From IMG/VR virus record IMGVR_UViG_3300023196_000549, positions 1 to 25,101 of that record: a stretch of DNA of 25,101 bases; one strand, written 5' to 3'. This DNA comes from a virus. Positions 1 to 6,749 of this stretch are shown here, in pieces; the first letter of the stretch is position 1, and each line of letters begins with the position of its first letter. A model generated the notes under the pieces. That model did not search any database and had not been told where the DNA came from. It was given only the letters and a program-made list of their open reading frames with translations. The position numbers and the translations under genes are program-made.

Positions 1-534
1 GATACCAAAGTATCTTGCACCAAAACCACCAGAGTTAGTATTACTGTCGTATCCTACAATTCCACCTTCAACTATTAAACCTGCAAAGAGAAGTGGTTTA
101 AGTATATTTTCTATTTCTTGTTCACCATCATATAAATCTCTTGTTGAACGAATAAGTTGTCTTTCTTTAACAAGATTGTCTAAATTTTTTCTTTCGATAA
201 CTTGAAACCAATCACCACCAGATACACTTTTTAATGCATTAATAACAAAGACATCAGCACCTTGTGTTACTGCTGTCGATAATTGAGAAAACTTTGTACT
301 TGGTTTTCTTTGTCCTGACTGGTCTGTAAAATCATAAACTGCAATAGTAATTACTGGTTGATTATCTAAATCAGGTATATCATGCAACAAGTCTATTGTT
401 GGTGTACCTTCAACATAAGGCATAGAACCTTTGTATGTTGATTTATTTCCTTGAGAAGTTTGACAACCACTTAATAACAAGGTCAATGTAATCAACACTA
501 TCACCCCAATGTATGACTGAATATTTGATTTCAT
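1..534 (-). CDS. csgG: CsgG-like curli secretion pore lipoprotein (3' end beyond window)
   Basis: First 178 residues of a homologue of CsgG, the outer-membrane lipoprotein that forms the nonameric curli export channel. I translated it directly. The signal peptide ends in a lipobox, LSGC, with the lipidated Cys at residue 24. It is followed by family-typical stretches: ITIAVYDFTDQSGQRKPST, then a DWFQVIERKNLDNLVKERQ segment, and GARYFGI at the window edge, all closely matching E. coli CsgG in order and spacing (E. coli precursor about 277 residues). An AAGGAG ribosome site precedes the ATG, and the upstream gene stops 2 bases before it, so the gene is probably co-transcribed with the csgF cluster. 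The C-terminal part lies outside the window. Its role in a phage is unknown; a pore in the host outer membrane is the straightforward inference. Confidence 0.9.
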   Translation of the reverse strand, partial: MKSNIQSYIGVIVLITLTLLLSGCQTSQGNKSTYKGSMPYVEGTPTIDLLHDIPDLDNQPVITIAVYDFTDQSGQRKPSTKFSQLSTAVTQGADVFVINALKSVSGGDWFQVIERKNLDNLVKERQLIRSTRDLYDGEQEIENILKPLLFAGLIVEGGIVGYDSNTNSGGFGARYFGI

Positions 535-536
535 CT

Positions 537-821
537 TTAGTCTCTCCTTGCGTCTTCTTTACCATCTGCCCTACTTATTCTCTCTTCATCTTGTCTCAAA
601 TTCAATGCATCTGATATTTGAATATCTAATTTAATCATATCATTATTCATGTTTTTTACTCTATTGTCTAACGCCATAATAATTCCATGCATTCCTGATA
701 CTTGACCTATAACAGATTCAAGTATATATTTTAAAATCAAGAATATAAAATATCCCATAACAACTGCGGCTGCTACAGGTAATCCAAATTCAGCAAGTAT
801 AGTAAAGAATATATTGTCCAT
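537..821 (-). CDS. Small membrane protein, paralogue of the protein at 1336-1590
   Basis: 94 residues with no recognised function. One hydrophobic segment (about residues 11-34) contains GLPVAAAVVMGYFIFLILKY. It is followed by a charged, probably coiled-coil tail (LDNRVKNMNNDMIKLDIQI). The protein 1336-1590 has the same plan and a related core (YGFATLAAIGMGYFIYFIY, then LIDRIRMLDNDLIRL), so the two are paralogues sitting on either side of csgF. The short acidic N-terminus and the basic tail suggest N-outside, C-inside in the inner membrane (inference). It lies between csgF and csgG in one compact operon. Possibilities include a partner of the curli-type pore or a holin-like protein; neither is shown by the sequence. 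Confidence 0.75.
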   Translation of the reverse strand: MDNIFFTILAEFGLPVAAAVVMGYFIFLILKYILESVIGQVSGMHGIIMALDNRVKNMNNDMIKLDIQISDALNLRQDEERISRADGKEDARRD

Positions 822-829
822 TATCTATC

Positions 830-1327
830 TTAAAATACAAAATCCCCTATCGGTACTGTTATAACAGTAATCGTACCATCATCAGAAGTAACAGTCAATG
901 TTATTATATCGGAAGTTGTATCTTTAACCCAAGCAATTGTAGCACCCTCTATCTCCGAAGTACCACTAGTTGGACATGTTGTTGTACTACTATCACAACT
1001 TGTTCCAAACATATTATCTACTAATTGTTTTGATAAGTTTGCGTAGATTCTTGATTCGACATTTGCAATAAACTTATTGACAGTTTTATTTTTTTCTGCT
1101 CTTTCTGCAGCTGAGGCTGCTGATTTTGCCTCATCTTTCATTTTTTGCCTTCTTTGTTCTTGTAATTGGTCAACAGATAGTACATGAGAAGAGTAACCAT
1201 CTCCACTAAATGCAGGGTTACCAAATTCAAAATACATTTCACTTGCATAGACAGGTTTTACTAACCATGCTATGAATACGATTATTAGGATAAAAAGACC
1301 GGGTAAATATTTTTCTTTATTGTTCAT
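830..1327 (-). CDS. csgF: CsgF-like curli assembly factor
   Basis: 165 residues. The signal peptide has a hydrophobic core at residues 11-23 and a likely cut after Ala28 (PVYA-SE). The mature N-terminus, EMYFEFGNPAFSGDGYSS, matches the CsgF N-terminal segment (E. coli TMTFQFRNPNFGGN), the part that enters the CsgG channel and makes a second constriction. The rest follows the family: a helix (FIANVESRIYANLSKQLVDN), then a beta-rich C-terminus that ends near GDFVF, like the E. coli end. It is longer than E. coli CsgF (about 138 residues) because of a charged helical stretch at about 53-80 and a Cys-containing insert (Cys111, Cys118) that might form a disulfide. No clear ribosome site precedes the ATG. 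Adjacency to csgG strongly supports the call. Confidence 0.85.
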   Translation of the reverse strand: MNNKEKYLPGLFILIIVFIAWLVKPVYASEMYFEFGNPAFSGDGYSSHVLSVDQLQEQRRQKMKDEAKSAASAAERAEKNKTVNKFIANVESRIYANLSKQLVDNMFGTSCDSSTTTCPTSGTSEIEGATIAWVKDTTSDIITLTVTSDDGTITVITVPIGDFVF

Positions 1328-1335
1328 ATTAGTAT

Positions 1336-1590
1336 TTATTCTTTATCTTTCTTTGATTTCTCTATTTCTCTTAAAGTTAAAACTGTATTCAATTTAGAAC
1401 GCAATCTAATTAAATCATTATCTAACATACGAATTCTATCAATTAAAGCAATAAGAACTGTACTCATCTCTGATAATTTAACTTTAACTTGAGTTGTTAT
1501 ATATGTATAAATGAAGTATATGAAGTAACCCATACCGATTGCGGCTAGGGTTGCAAAACCATATTGATTCAATACTTCAACAATATCCAT
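1336..1590 (-). CDS. Small membrane protein with coiled-coil tail, paralogue of 537-821
   Basis: 84 residues: a short acidic N-terminus, one transmembrane segment (about residues 11-32, FATLAAIGMGYFIYFIYTYI) and a coiled-coil-like charged tail (TVLIALIDRIRMLDNDLIRL, ending KSKKDKE). It resembles the protein at 537-821 in order and motif, including the MGYFI core. This type of small membrane protein recurs in marine phage genomes to my recollection, but I know of no assigned function. It begins one base after the upstream stop and ends 8 bases before csgF, so translation is likely coupled across the cluster. Confidence 0.75.
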   Translation of the reverse strand: MDIVEVLNQYGFATLAAIGMGYFIYFIYTYITTQVKVKLSEMSTVLIALIDRIRMLDNDLIRLRSKLNTVLTLREIEKSKKDKE

Positions 1591-1591
1591 A

Positions 1592-1858
1592 TTATGCTTG
1601 AATTTTTTTCTTTAGATACAGATATAATGCATAACAAGTAAATAGATAAATTGTTGCTACACCTACATCTACAATATGTTCTCTCATATGATAGATAAAT
1701 TCTATACCTGCTTGTACATCACCTTGACTAGCATTTTCAGTTATGTTTATTGTCTTGCCTTCAAAACCGTCAAATGCTCCATTTTCAATAACAATATCAC
1801 ATTCAATACAGTCTTCTTCAATAGGGGGCGTTGCTATTGTTTGATTTATCTCTGTCAT
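1592..1858 (-). CDS. Small C-terminally anchored membrane protein
   Basis: 88 residues, not recognised. It has no N-terminal signal. The first 60 residues are acidic and polar, with Cys pairs in a DCIECD motif at about 16-21. A single hydrophobic segment near the C-terminus (about 66-84, VATIYLFTCYALYLYL) is followed directly by KKK. By the positive-inside rule the tail would be cytoplasmic and the acidic domain periplasmic. A good ribosome site (TAGGAG) precedes the ATG, and the gene runs directly into the two paralogous membrane proteins, csgF and csgG. It is the first of five consecutive envelope-protein genes; a role with the CsgG/CsgF pore is inferred from position only. Confidence 0.7.
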   Translation of the reverse strand: MTEINQTIATPPIEEDCIECDIVIENGAFDGFEGKTINITENASQGDVQAGIEFIYHMREHIVDVGVATIYLFTCYALYLYLKKKIQA

Positions 1859-1867
1859 TTTTAACTC

Positions 1868-2446
1868 CTATACGATAAGAGTATCTGCTTTAAATATTTC
1901 TGCATGTTGGGTTTCAATAAAAGCCCCACGATAAGCAGTAAGATGCTCTGTATCTTTTGCCCACTTTGTTGGTACATTTTTGTAACATAAAATGGAATTT
2001 TTCTTTTGCTCTATGTATTTAGTAATATCTACGAAGACATTTGCCTCAAAACTAGTGTACTTTTGACAATAAGGATATGCATTCATATACCATACATTTA
2101 AAGGTTGTTTTCGTCTTAAACTGTTTCCTAAGTCATGACAGAATCTATGGTCTTGATGCCAATCTTCTTTCCAATGCGTTATGAGTAAGTCATAAGATGA
2201 TATATTAATTAATGCCTCAATTTCTGCGACAACTTCTCTTGTTATTGATTCATCTCTATGTTCAAGATATAATGGATTAAAACCAAGCACTTTTGCAGAA
2301 TCAAGTACATGTTTTTTATGAGGTACATTTGAACAAACAATTAAGTTTGTTACTTCAACACCTTCATCAACAAATCTTGCAACTGTTCCACCACACGCCA
2401 GTTCTAAATCATCTGGGTGTGCAGTTAATACTAAAACTTTTTTCAA
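1868..2446 (-). CDS. PIG-L/LmbE-family zinc-dependent N-deacetylase
   Basis: 192 residues. The family signature starts at the N-terminus: a beta strand followed by AHPDDLELACGG (His10, Asp12, Asp13: zinc ligand and catalytic base positions). The second metal motif is HWKEDWHQDH, with His97 and His100. Members remove acetyl groups from N-acetylglucosamine-type sugars (PIG-L, MshB, BshB). Length is a little short for the family (about 220-250), but the catalytic motifs are intact. Its ATG overlaps the stop of the glycosyltransferase gene upstream (positions 2443-2446), so the two are translationally coupled and probably act on the same glycan. The substrate cannot be read from the sequence. Confidence 0.85.
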   Translation of the reverse strand: MKKVLVLTAHPDDLELACGGTVARFVDEGVEVTNLIVCSNVPHKKHVLDSAKVLGFNPLYLEHRDESITREVVAEIEALINISSYDLLITHWKEDWHQDHRFCHDLGNSLRRKQPLNVWYMNAYPYCQKYTSFEANVFVDITKYIEQKKNSILCYKNVPTKWAKDTEHLTAYRGAFIETQHAEIFKADTLIV

Positions 2447-3156
2447 TGGGTATCCTTTCTAGAATGTGTCCAAATTGCTTTATCATACCAATCTAGATAC
2501 TTGTCGCCTGTGTAATCTTCAAATGCATAGATATATCTTTCGGGGTATTCGGGTGATTCTTTGAAACACCAATGTGCAGGTTGTAATAAAAGTTCAGCAT
2601 GTTTAACCATATCCCAAACAAAGTTTTGTTCACCCAAATCTTTTCTCTCTACAAATCCATTTTCATAGTAGTACTTTTGATAATACTCATAGTGTATTTT
2701 AAATATTTGTGCAACATGTTTAAAATCATGAGATTTAAACTTATAGTAGTTACCACTAATAGGACAATCTTTCATCTTATCTTTTGCCCACCATCTTGGC
2801 ATACTTGCAAATTGACCTTCTTTAATAGGAAAGTTGATAACACAACTAGGGTCATCATGCCAGAACATATCAATATCTACTACGATGGTTTCATCGTGTT
2901 TATCTGCATTTAACATCTCTGGGTCAAAGAAATAAGATTTAACCCAATGATTATGTCTTTTGATTTCTTCTTCTTTTAAATAATGATTAACAATTTGAAC
3001 ATCATTTGAAAAATCAACCATTGGTGTATCTGATAATAAGTGAAACTTTACATTTTCAACATTGTTATTTACAGGTTCTATTAAGTCCTTAACTAGTTTA
3101 CTAGTTTGATGGCCTTTTAGTTCTTCGCCATATTTTACCATACAAAAGTGTATCAC
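2443..3156 (-). CDS. Putative glycosyltransferase (DxD motif, GT-A type)
   Basis: 237 residues. The arrangement fits a nucleotide-sugar-dependent GT-A glycosyltransferase: an alpha/beta N-terminus (MIHFCMVKYG, then KFHLLSDTPM) and a metal-binding DID motif within IVVDIDMFWHDDP (residues 94-96) at the expected position after about 90 residues. The remainder is rich in aromatic residues and His, with GEQNFVWDM, typical of acceptor-side motifs in GT8-like enzymes. There is no transmembrane segment, so it is a cytoplasmic enzyme. It overlaps the nuclease gene upstream by 4 bases and the deacetylase downstream by 4 bases. The pair suggests making and then deacetylating a sugar on a host or phage surface molecule. 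The family-level call is good; the exact family and substrate are uncertain. Confidence 0.7.
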   Translation of the reverse strand: MIHFCMVKYGEELKGHQTSKLVKDLIEPVNNNVENVKFHLLSDTPMVDFSNDVQIVNHYLKEEEIKRHNHWVKSYFFDPEMLNADKHDETIVVDIDMFWHDDPSCVINFPIKEGQFASMPRWWAKDKMKDCPISGNYYKFKSHDFKHVAQIFKIHYEYYQKYYYENGFVERKDLGEQNFVWDMVKHAELLLQPAHWCFKESPEYPERYIYAFEDYTGDKYLDWYDKAIWTHSRKDTH

Positions 3157-3488
3157 AACTTATCATGCAATCTTACAAAATAATCTGCATCTACTAAGAC
3201 TAGGGGTTTAGTATTATTTCTTTTTAATACTACGATAGGTTCATACTTACCAGAGTTCTCTTTGGCCTGGTCATAAGACTTCCAAATATTAAGTGCCTCT
3301 TGATTTTTGCATTCTATAGAATAAGGAAACTTTTCCCTAGCCGCACGGGCCATGATGAGGTCTTCCCCACCTGCGCCCATACTTCTAGATTCTATATCTT
3401 CTTCATGTATATTAAGCTTTTCAATCAGTAAATCACGAAACCATTGTTGTAATCTACGACCCTTTGCTTTGGCCGATTGTGTTTTCAT
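3153..3488 (-). CDS. PD-(D/E)XK nuclease, Holliday-junction-resolvase-like
   Basis: 111 residues with the core of a small restriction-endonuclease-like nuclease. A basic N-terminal helix (KAKGRRLQQWFRDLL) is followed by RSMGAGGEDLIM (Glu42, Asp43), then YSIECKNQ (Glu59, Lys61: the ExK part of the motif) and a helix with YDQA (Gln74), as in Hjc-like and phage PD-(D/E)XK proteins. Marine T4-like phages often carry such a protein. It could cut branched DNA or act as a small nicking or homing-type nuclease; the sequence does not decide. Its ATG overlaps the stop of the zinc ribbon gene (ATGA). Confidence 0.7.
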   Translation of the reverse strand: MKTQSAKAKGRRLQQWFRDLLIEKLNIHEEDIESRSMGAGGEDLIMARAAREKFPYSIECKNQEALNIWKSYDQAKENSGKYEPIVVLKRNNTKPLVLVDADYFVRLHDKL

Positions 3489-3640
3489 TCATCTTCATCC
3501 TCATATGCTGTTAATTCTTCATCAAAATCATGTTGAGTACCGCAAAATGGGCAGTACTCAATTATGTAGTAGTTTGAATCTAAAGTGTGTTTAATATCAT
3601 ATGTTGCTTCGCAGTCTTCACATAAGATATTTTTTTTCAT
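3485..3640 (-). CDS. Small zinc ribbon protein (51 aa)
   Basis: I translated this short gene directly: it starts MKKNILCEDCEATYDIKH and ends with an acidic tail EDEDE. Two CxxC knuckles, CEDC (residues 7-10) and CPFC (30-33, in EYCPFCGTQHDF), make a four-Cys zinc ribbon. The ATG shares its A with the TAA of nrdB (TAATG) and its TGA overlaps the next ATG (ATGA), so it is translationally coupled on both sides, which supports it as a real gene. Such ribbons occur beside nuclease or replication genes in T4-like marine phages to my recollection. It may bind nucleic acid or a protein partner; function unknown. Confidence 0.8.
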   Translation of the reverse strand: MKKNILCEDCEATYDIKHTLDSNYYIIEYCPFCGTQHDFDEELTAYEDEDE

Positions 3641-4965
3641 TAGAATAAACTTTCTTGTACAAATTTATCATGGTTATGTTCTTCTACTGTACATGTACCT
3701 TCATCTGCGTCACAATTAACTTTAGAGTTTGGGTCTTCATAAGCAACACCCCAATCACCAGTTAATCCAGCGACTTCATACTCGGTCACTCTATTTTCAA
3801 AGAAGTTTGTATGGTCTGCGGCATTTAAAATCCACTCTAACCATGGTATCGGATTTTCTTTGACTTTAAAGTTTGTCTTTAATCCAAGTTGTAGTAATCG
3901 TCTGTCTGCGATATATCTTATATATGTCTTAACATCTTCTTTAGGTAGACCTTCTGGTTCACCCATTTTGTATGCTAATTCAATAAACGCATCTTCAAGT
4001 TCAACAACTTTTCTTGACATTTCATAGATTTCTTTCTTTAATTCATTGTCAACTAAAGAAGCATTTTCAGCACAGAATGCTCTGAATAAATGTGCAATAC
4101 CTTCAACGTGCATTGATTCATCTCTTACTGACCACTCAACAATCTTACCAGAACCTTTCATCTTACCGAATCTTTGAAAGTTTAGTAACATAACAAACGA
4201 TGCAAATAATGAGATACCTTCGTTCATAACTGATTTAGCAAGTGCAAGTGCCATTCCTCTTTTTGTACTTACATTTGAATTCATCATGAAATCAACCTTG
4301 TCAGCCATCTCTTGATACTCTAGGAATGCGTGAAACTCTTCGTCTGGTAAACCAAGTGTTTCATTTAATAATGCATATGCTCTTTGATGTATTCCTTCTC
4401 TTGATGCAAAAGAACCTAACATGTTTCTTATTTCATTGTTTTTAAACTTTGGTAAGAACTGGTCATAATAGTTTTGTCCAACAGCAACATCTGATTGTGT
4501 GAAAAGTCTAAGAACATGTGTTACAAATTCTTTTTCAATATCAGTCATCTTGCCGCCTTTCCAATCTGTTACATCTTCGGATAGGTCAACCTCATCTTCA
4601 ATCCAATGAACTTTTTCATGTTTTTGAACAAAGTCAACTGCCCAAGGATAATGGAAAGGTTTGTATGTTTCGTTAAACTTGTAAAGTCCACCACCTCTTT
4701 TTTTAAGAATCTTTTCTGAACTTTCAAGCAATTGTGCATAACCACCAATTCTTTCACCATTCACAAAAATTTGTGGAACAGACATAATACTACTTGCCTT
4801 GTTTCCTATCTTTTCCTCTACATTATTAACTCTTTGGAAAAATTCTAACTTTTCTTCTTCATTGATTAACGAGTGTTCAGTAAACTCAATTCCGTGTTCA
4901 TTAAACCAATTCTTTGCGTTTAGACAATAACCGCAAGTTGGCGTTGAATATATTTGTACATCCAT
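3640..4965 (-). CDS. nrdB: Glutaredoxin-ribonucleotide reductase beta subunit fusion
   Basis: 441 residues. Residues 1-85 are a glutaredoxin with CGYC active site (Cys11, Cys14), the cis-Pro motif SVPQIF and GGYAQL. Residues 95-441 are the class I NrdB radical subunit. Carboxylate and His ligands align with E. coli by spacing: Asp159, Glu190, His193, Glu249, Glu283, His286 (E. coli D84, E115, H118, E204, E238, H241). Tyr197 occupies the radical Tyr122 position, so a classic tyrosyl-radical class Ia enzyme is expected. Together with NrdA it reduces ribonucleotides to deoxyribonucleotides for phage DNA synthesis, and the fused glutaredoxin would re-reduce NrdA. AAAGGAG precedes the ATG, 20 bases after nrdA. 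Such fusions are known in a few bacterial RNRs. Confidence 0.95.
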   Translation of the reverse strand: MDVQIYSTPTCGYCLNAKNWFNEHGIEFTEHSLINEEEKLEFFQRVNNVEEKIGNKASSIMSVPQIFVNGERIGGYAQLLESSEKILKKRGGGLYKFNETYKPFHYPWAVDFVQKHEKVHWIEDEVDLSEDVTDWKGGKMTDIEKEFVTHVLRLFTQSDVAVGQNYYDQFLPKFKNNEIRNMLGSFASREGIHQRAYALLNETLGLPDEEFHAFLEYQEMADKVDFMMNSNVSTKRGMALALAKSVMNEGISLFASFVMLLNFQRFGKMKGSGKIVEWSVRDESMHVEGIAHLFRAFCAENASLVDNELKKEIYEMSRKVVELEDAFIELAYKMGEPEGLPKEDVKTYIRYIADRRLLQLGLKTNFKVKENPIPWLEWILNAADHTNFFENRVTEYEVAGLTGDWGVAYEDPNSKVNCDADEGTCTVEEHNHDKFVQESLF

Positions 4966-4985
4966 TTCTTATTTCTCCTTTATGT

Positions 4986-6749
4986 TTATGCTTGACAAGC
5001 CAGACATTCTTCTTCGTCTTTTTTGATGTCTGAAAAATCACTTAATTTATCTAACTTCACTTTCGAAGCAATATTTTCTGCTCGATGTGAAACTTCCGTT
5101 CTTAAATAGTAAAGTCCTTTACAACCACTTTCCCATGCTCTCATGTGTGCTGACTGTACATACTTCTTCGATGCTCCTGCTGGAAAAAACAAATTTAATG
5201 ATTGACCTTGGTCTAAGTAAGCTTGTCTTTGTCCACCAAGTTCAACCAATCTCATTTGGTCTAACTCAACAGCAGTTTTGAATACTTCTTTAGTTTCATC
5301 ATCTAAAAAATCAAGATGATGTATAGAACCTGCATTAGTAACAATACCTGTCCAAACTTCAGCGTTATTCATTTTGTGTTTTTCAAGTATCTGTTCAAGA
5401 TACTTATTTTTCATTAAATGCGAACCTGCTCTAGTTCTATGTGTATATGCATTTGCTTTATTAGGTTCAATAGATGGTGATGTTCCTACTATCATTGAAC
5501 TATTAGCATTAGGTGCAATTGCAAGACAATGAGCATTTCGTCTTCCGGTGCCTTCCATATCTGGTGCAACACCCTTTTCTTTTCCTAAGAGTACAGTTTG
5601 TTCGTCTGCTTCTTTTCTTATCCAAGAAAATATTTCTTTATTAATATGTCCTGATTTTTCAAATGGTATCATATGTTTTTGTAAATAGGAATGATAGCCC
5701 ATAGCACCAAGTCCAAGACTTCTTTCTTGTGTTGCAGAAAATTTTGCTCTTGATAAATCATCTGGTGCATTATCTATAAAGAATTGTAATACATTATCTA
5801 AAAATGTAATAAGGTCTTTTACAATATTTGAATCTTTATAATCATCGTACTTTTCTAAGTTAAGAGATGATAAACAACAAACTGCTGTTCTATCTTCACT
5901 AGTAGGTAAATGAATTTCGTTGCATAGATTTGAACCATGAATCTTTAGTCCTTTATCTTTTAGTGCCTTTGGCATTTTATCATTTGCAGTATCAATGAAG
6001 TTGACATAAGGTTCGCCTGTTCTAAATCTTGTTTCTAAAATTTGTTCCCATAACTTTCTTGCCTTAACAACTTCTCTAACAGTACCATCATGTGGGTCAA
6101 TAAGTTCCCAATCTAAACCTTGTTTAACTGCATCCATAAATTTATTTGTAACATTAACTGCATTATGTAAGTTTAGACACTTACGACCAATGTCACCAGT
6201 TGGAATACGAATTGTTAAGAACTCTGCAATGTCTGGGTGTGATACATCTAAGTAAGCCGCATAACTTCCTTTTCTAGTTCTACCTTGACGATACGCTAGC
6301 ATATCTGCATCTACTGTATGCATAAATGGTAATGGGCCTGGTGCAACATCTGATACAGAACGAACGCCTGACCAATGTCCACCAACTCCACCACCTTTAA
6401 CAGACAACCATCTAAGTTCTGATGTGTGAGAAATTAATCCTTCTAATGTATCTGGTACATAAGTTAAAAAACAAGAAATGGGTAATGCCTTTGGTTTTTT
6501 GTTTGGAAGAGGTGCATTTGATAAAACTGGCGATGCAAACATAAACCAACCTTTGGATGCGTAATCGTAAATTCTTTGTGCAAGTTCTCTGTCACCATAA
6601 CAGTAGGCGTTTGATGCTCTTGCTAGTGCGTATTGTGGAGAAGGTTCATCATCTAAACAATAATAATCTTTTAAAAGTTTCTGTGCTTGGTCTGAAAAGT
6701 TTTGGTCTCTGTCGGTGTCGATTTTGATGTTACAATATTGTTTTTTCAT
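4986..6749 (-). CDS. nrdA: Ribonucleoside-diphosphate reductase alpha subunit, class Ia
   Basis: 587 residues, complete in its catalytic core. Active-site Cys pair: Cys93 (PISCFL) and Cys291 (AVCCLSSLNL). The thiyl-radical loop is SNLCNEIHLPT with Asn274, Cys276 and Glu278. The radical-transfer Tyr pair is 547/548 in GLYYLRTE. The C-terminal redox tail is ECLACQA (Cys582, Cys585), the pair that a glutaredoxin reduces. It is much shorter than E. coli NrdA (761), mainly because the N-terminal ATP-cone is absent, so dATP feedback through that site is not expected. Its start overlaps the end of the radical SAM gene by 20 bases, with a GAGGG ribosome site. Partner of the Grx-NrdB protein encoded next. 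Confidence 0.95.
   Translation of the reverse strand: MKKQYCNIKIDTDRDQNFSDQAQKLLKDYYCLDDEPSPQYALARASNAYCYGDRELAQRIYDYASKGWFMFASPVLSNAPLPNKKPKALPISCFLTYVPDTLEGLISHTSELRWLSVKGGGVGGHWSGVRSVSDVAPGPLPFMHTVDADMLAYRQGRTRKGSYAAYLDVSHPDIAEFLTIRIPTGDIGRKCLNLHNAVNVTNKFMDAVKQGLDWELIDPHDGTVREVVKARKLWEQILETRFRTGEPYVNFIDTANDKMPKALKDKGLKIHGSNLCNEIHLPTSEDRTAVCCLSSLNLEKYDDYKDSNIVKDLITFLDNVLQFFIDNAPDDLSRAKFSATQERSLGLGAMGYHSYLQKHMIPFEKSGHINKEIFSWIRKEADEQTVLLGKEKGVAPDMEGTGRRNAHCLAIAPNANSSMIVGTSPSIEPNKANAYTHRTRAGSHLMKNKYLEQILEKHKMNNAEVWTGIVTNAGSIHHLDFLDDETKEVFKTAVELDQMRLVELGGQRQAYLDQGQSLNLFFPAGASKKYVQSAHMRAWESGCKGLYYLRTEVSHRAENIASKVKLDKLSDFSDIKKDEEECLACQA

Noticed and set aside
1333-1340. AATAAATA before csgF as a late promoter
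   Set aside because: One mismatch to the octamer, overlapping the end of the upstream gene, and only 5 bases before the ATG, so transcription would start at about the start codon. Likely chance in AT-rich DNA.
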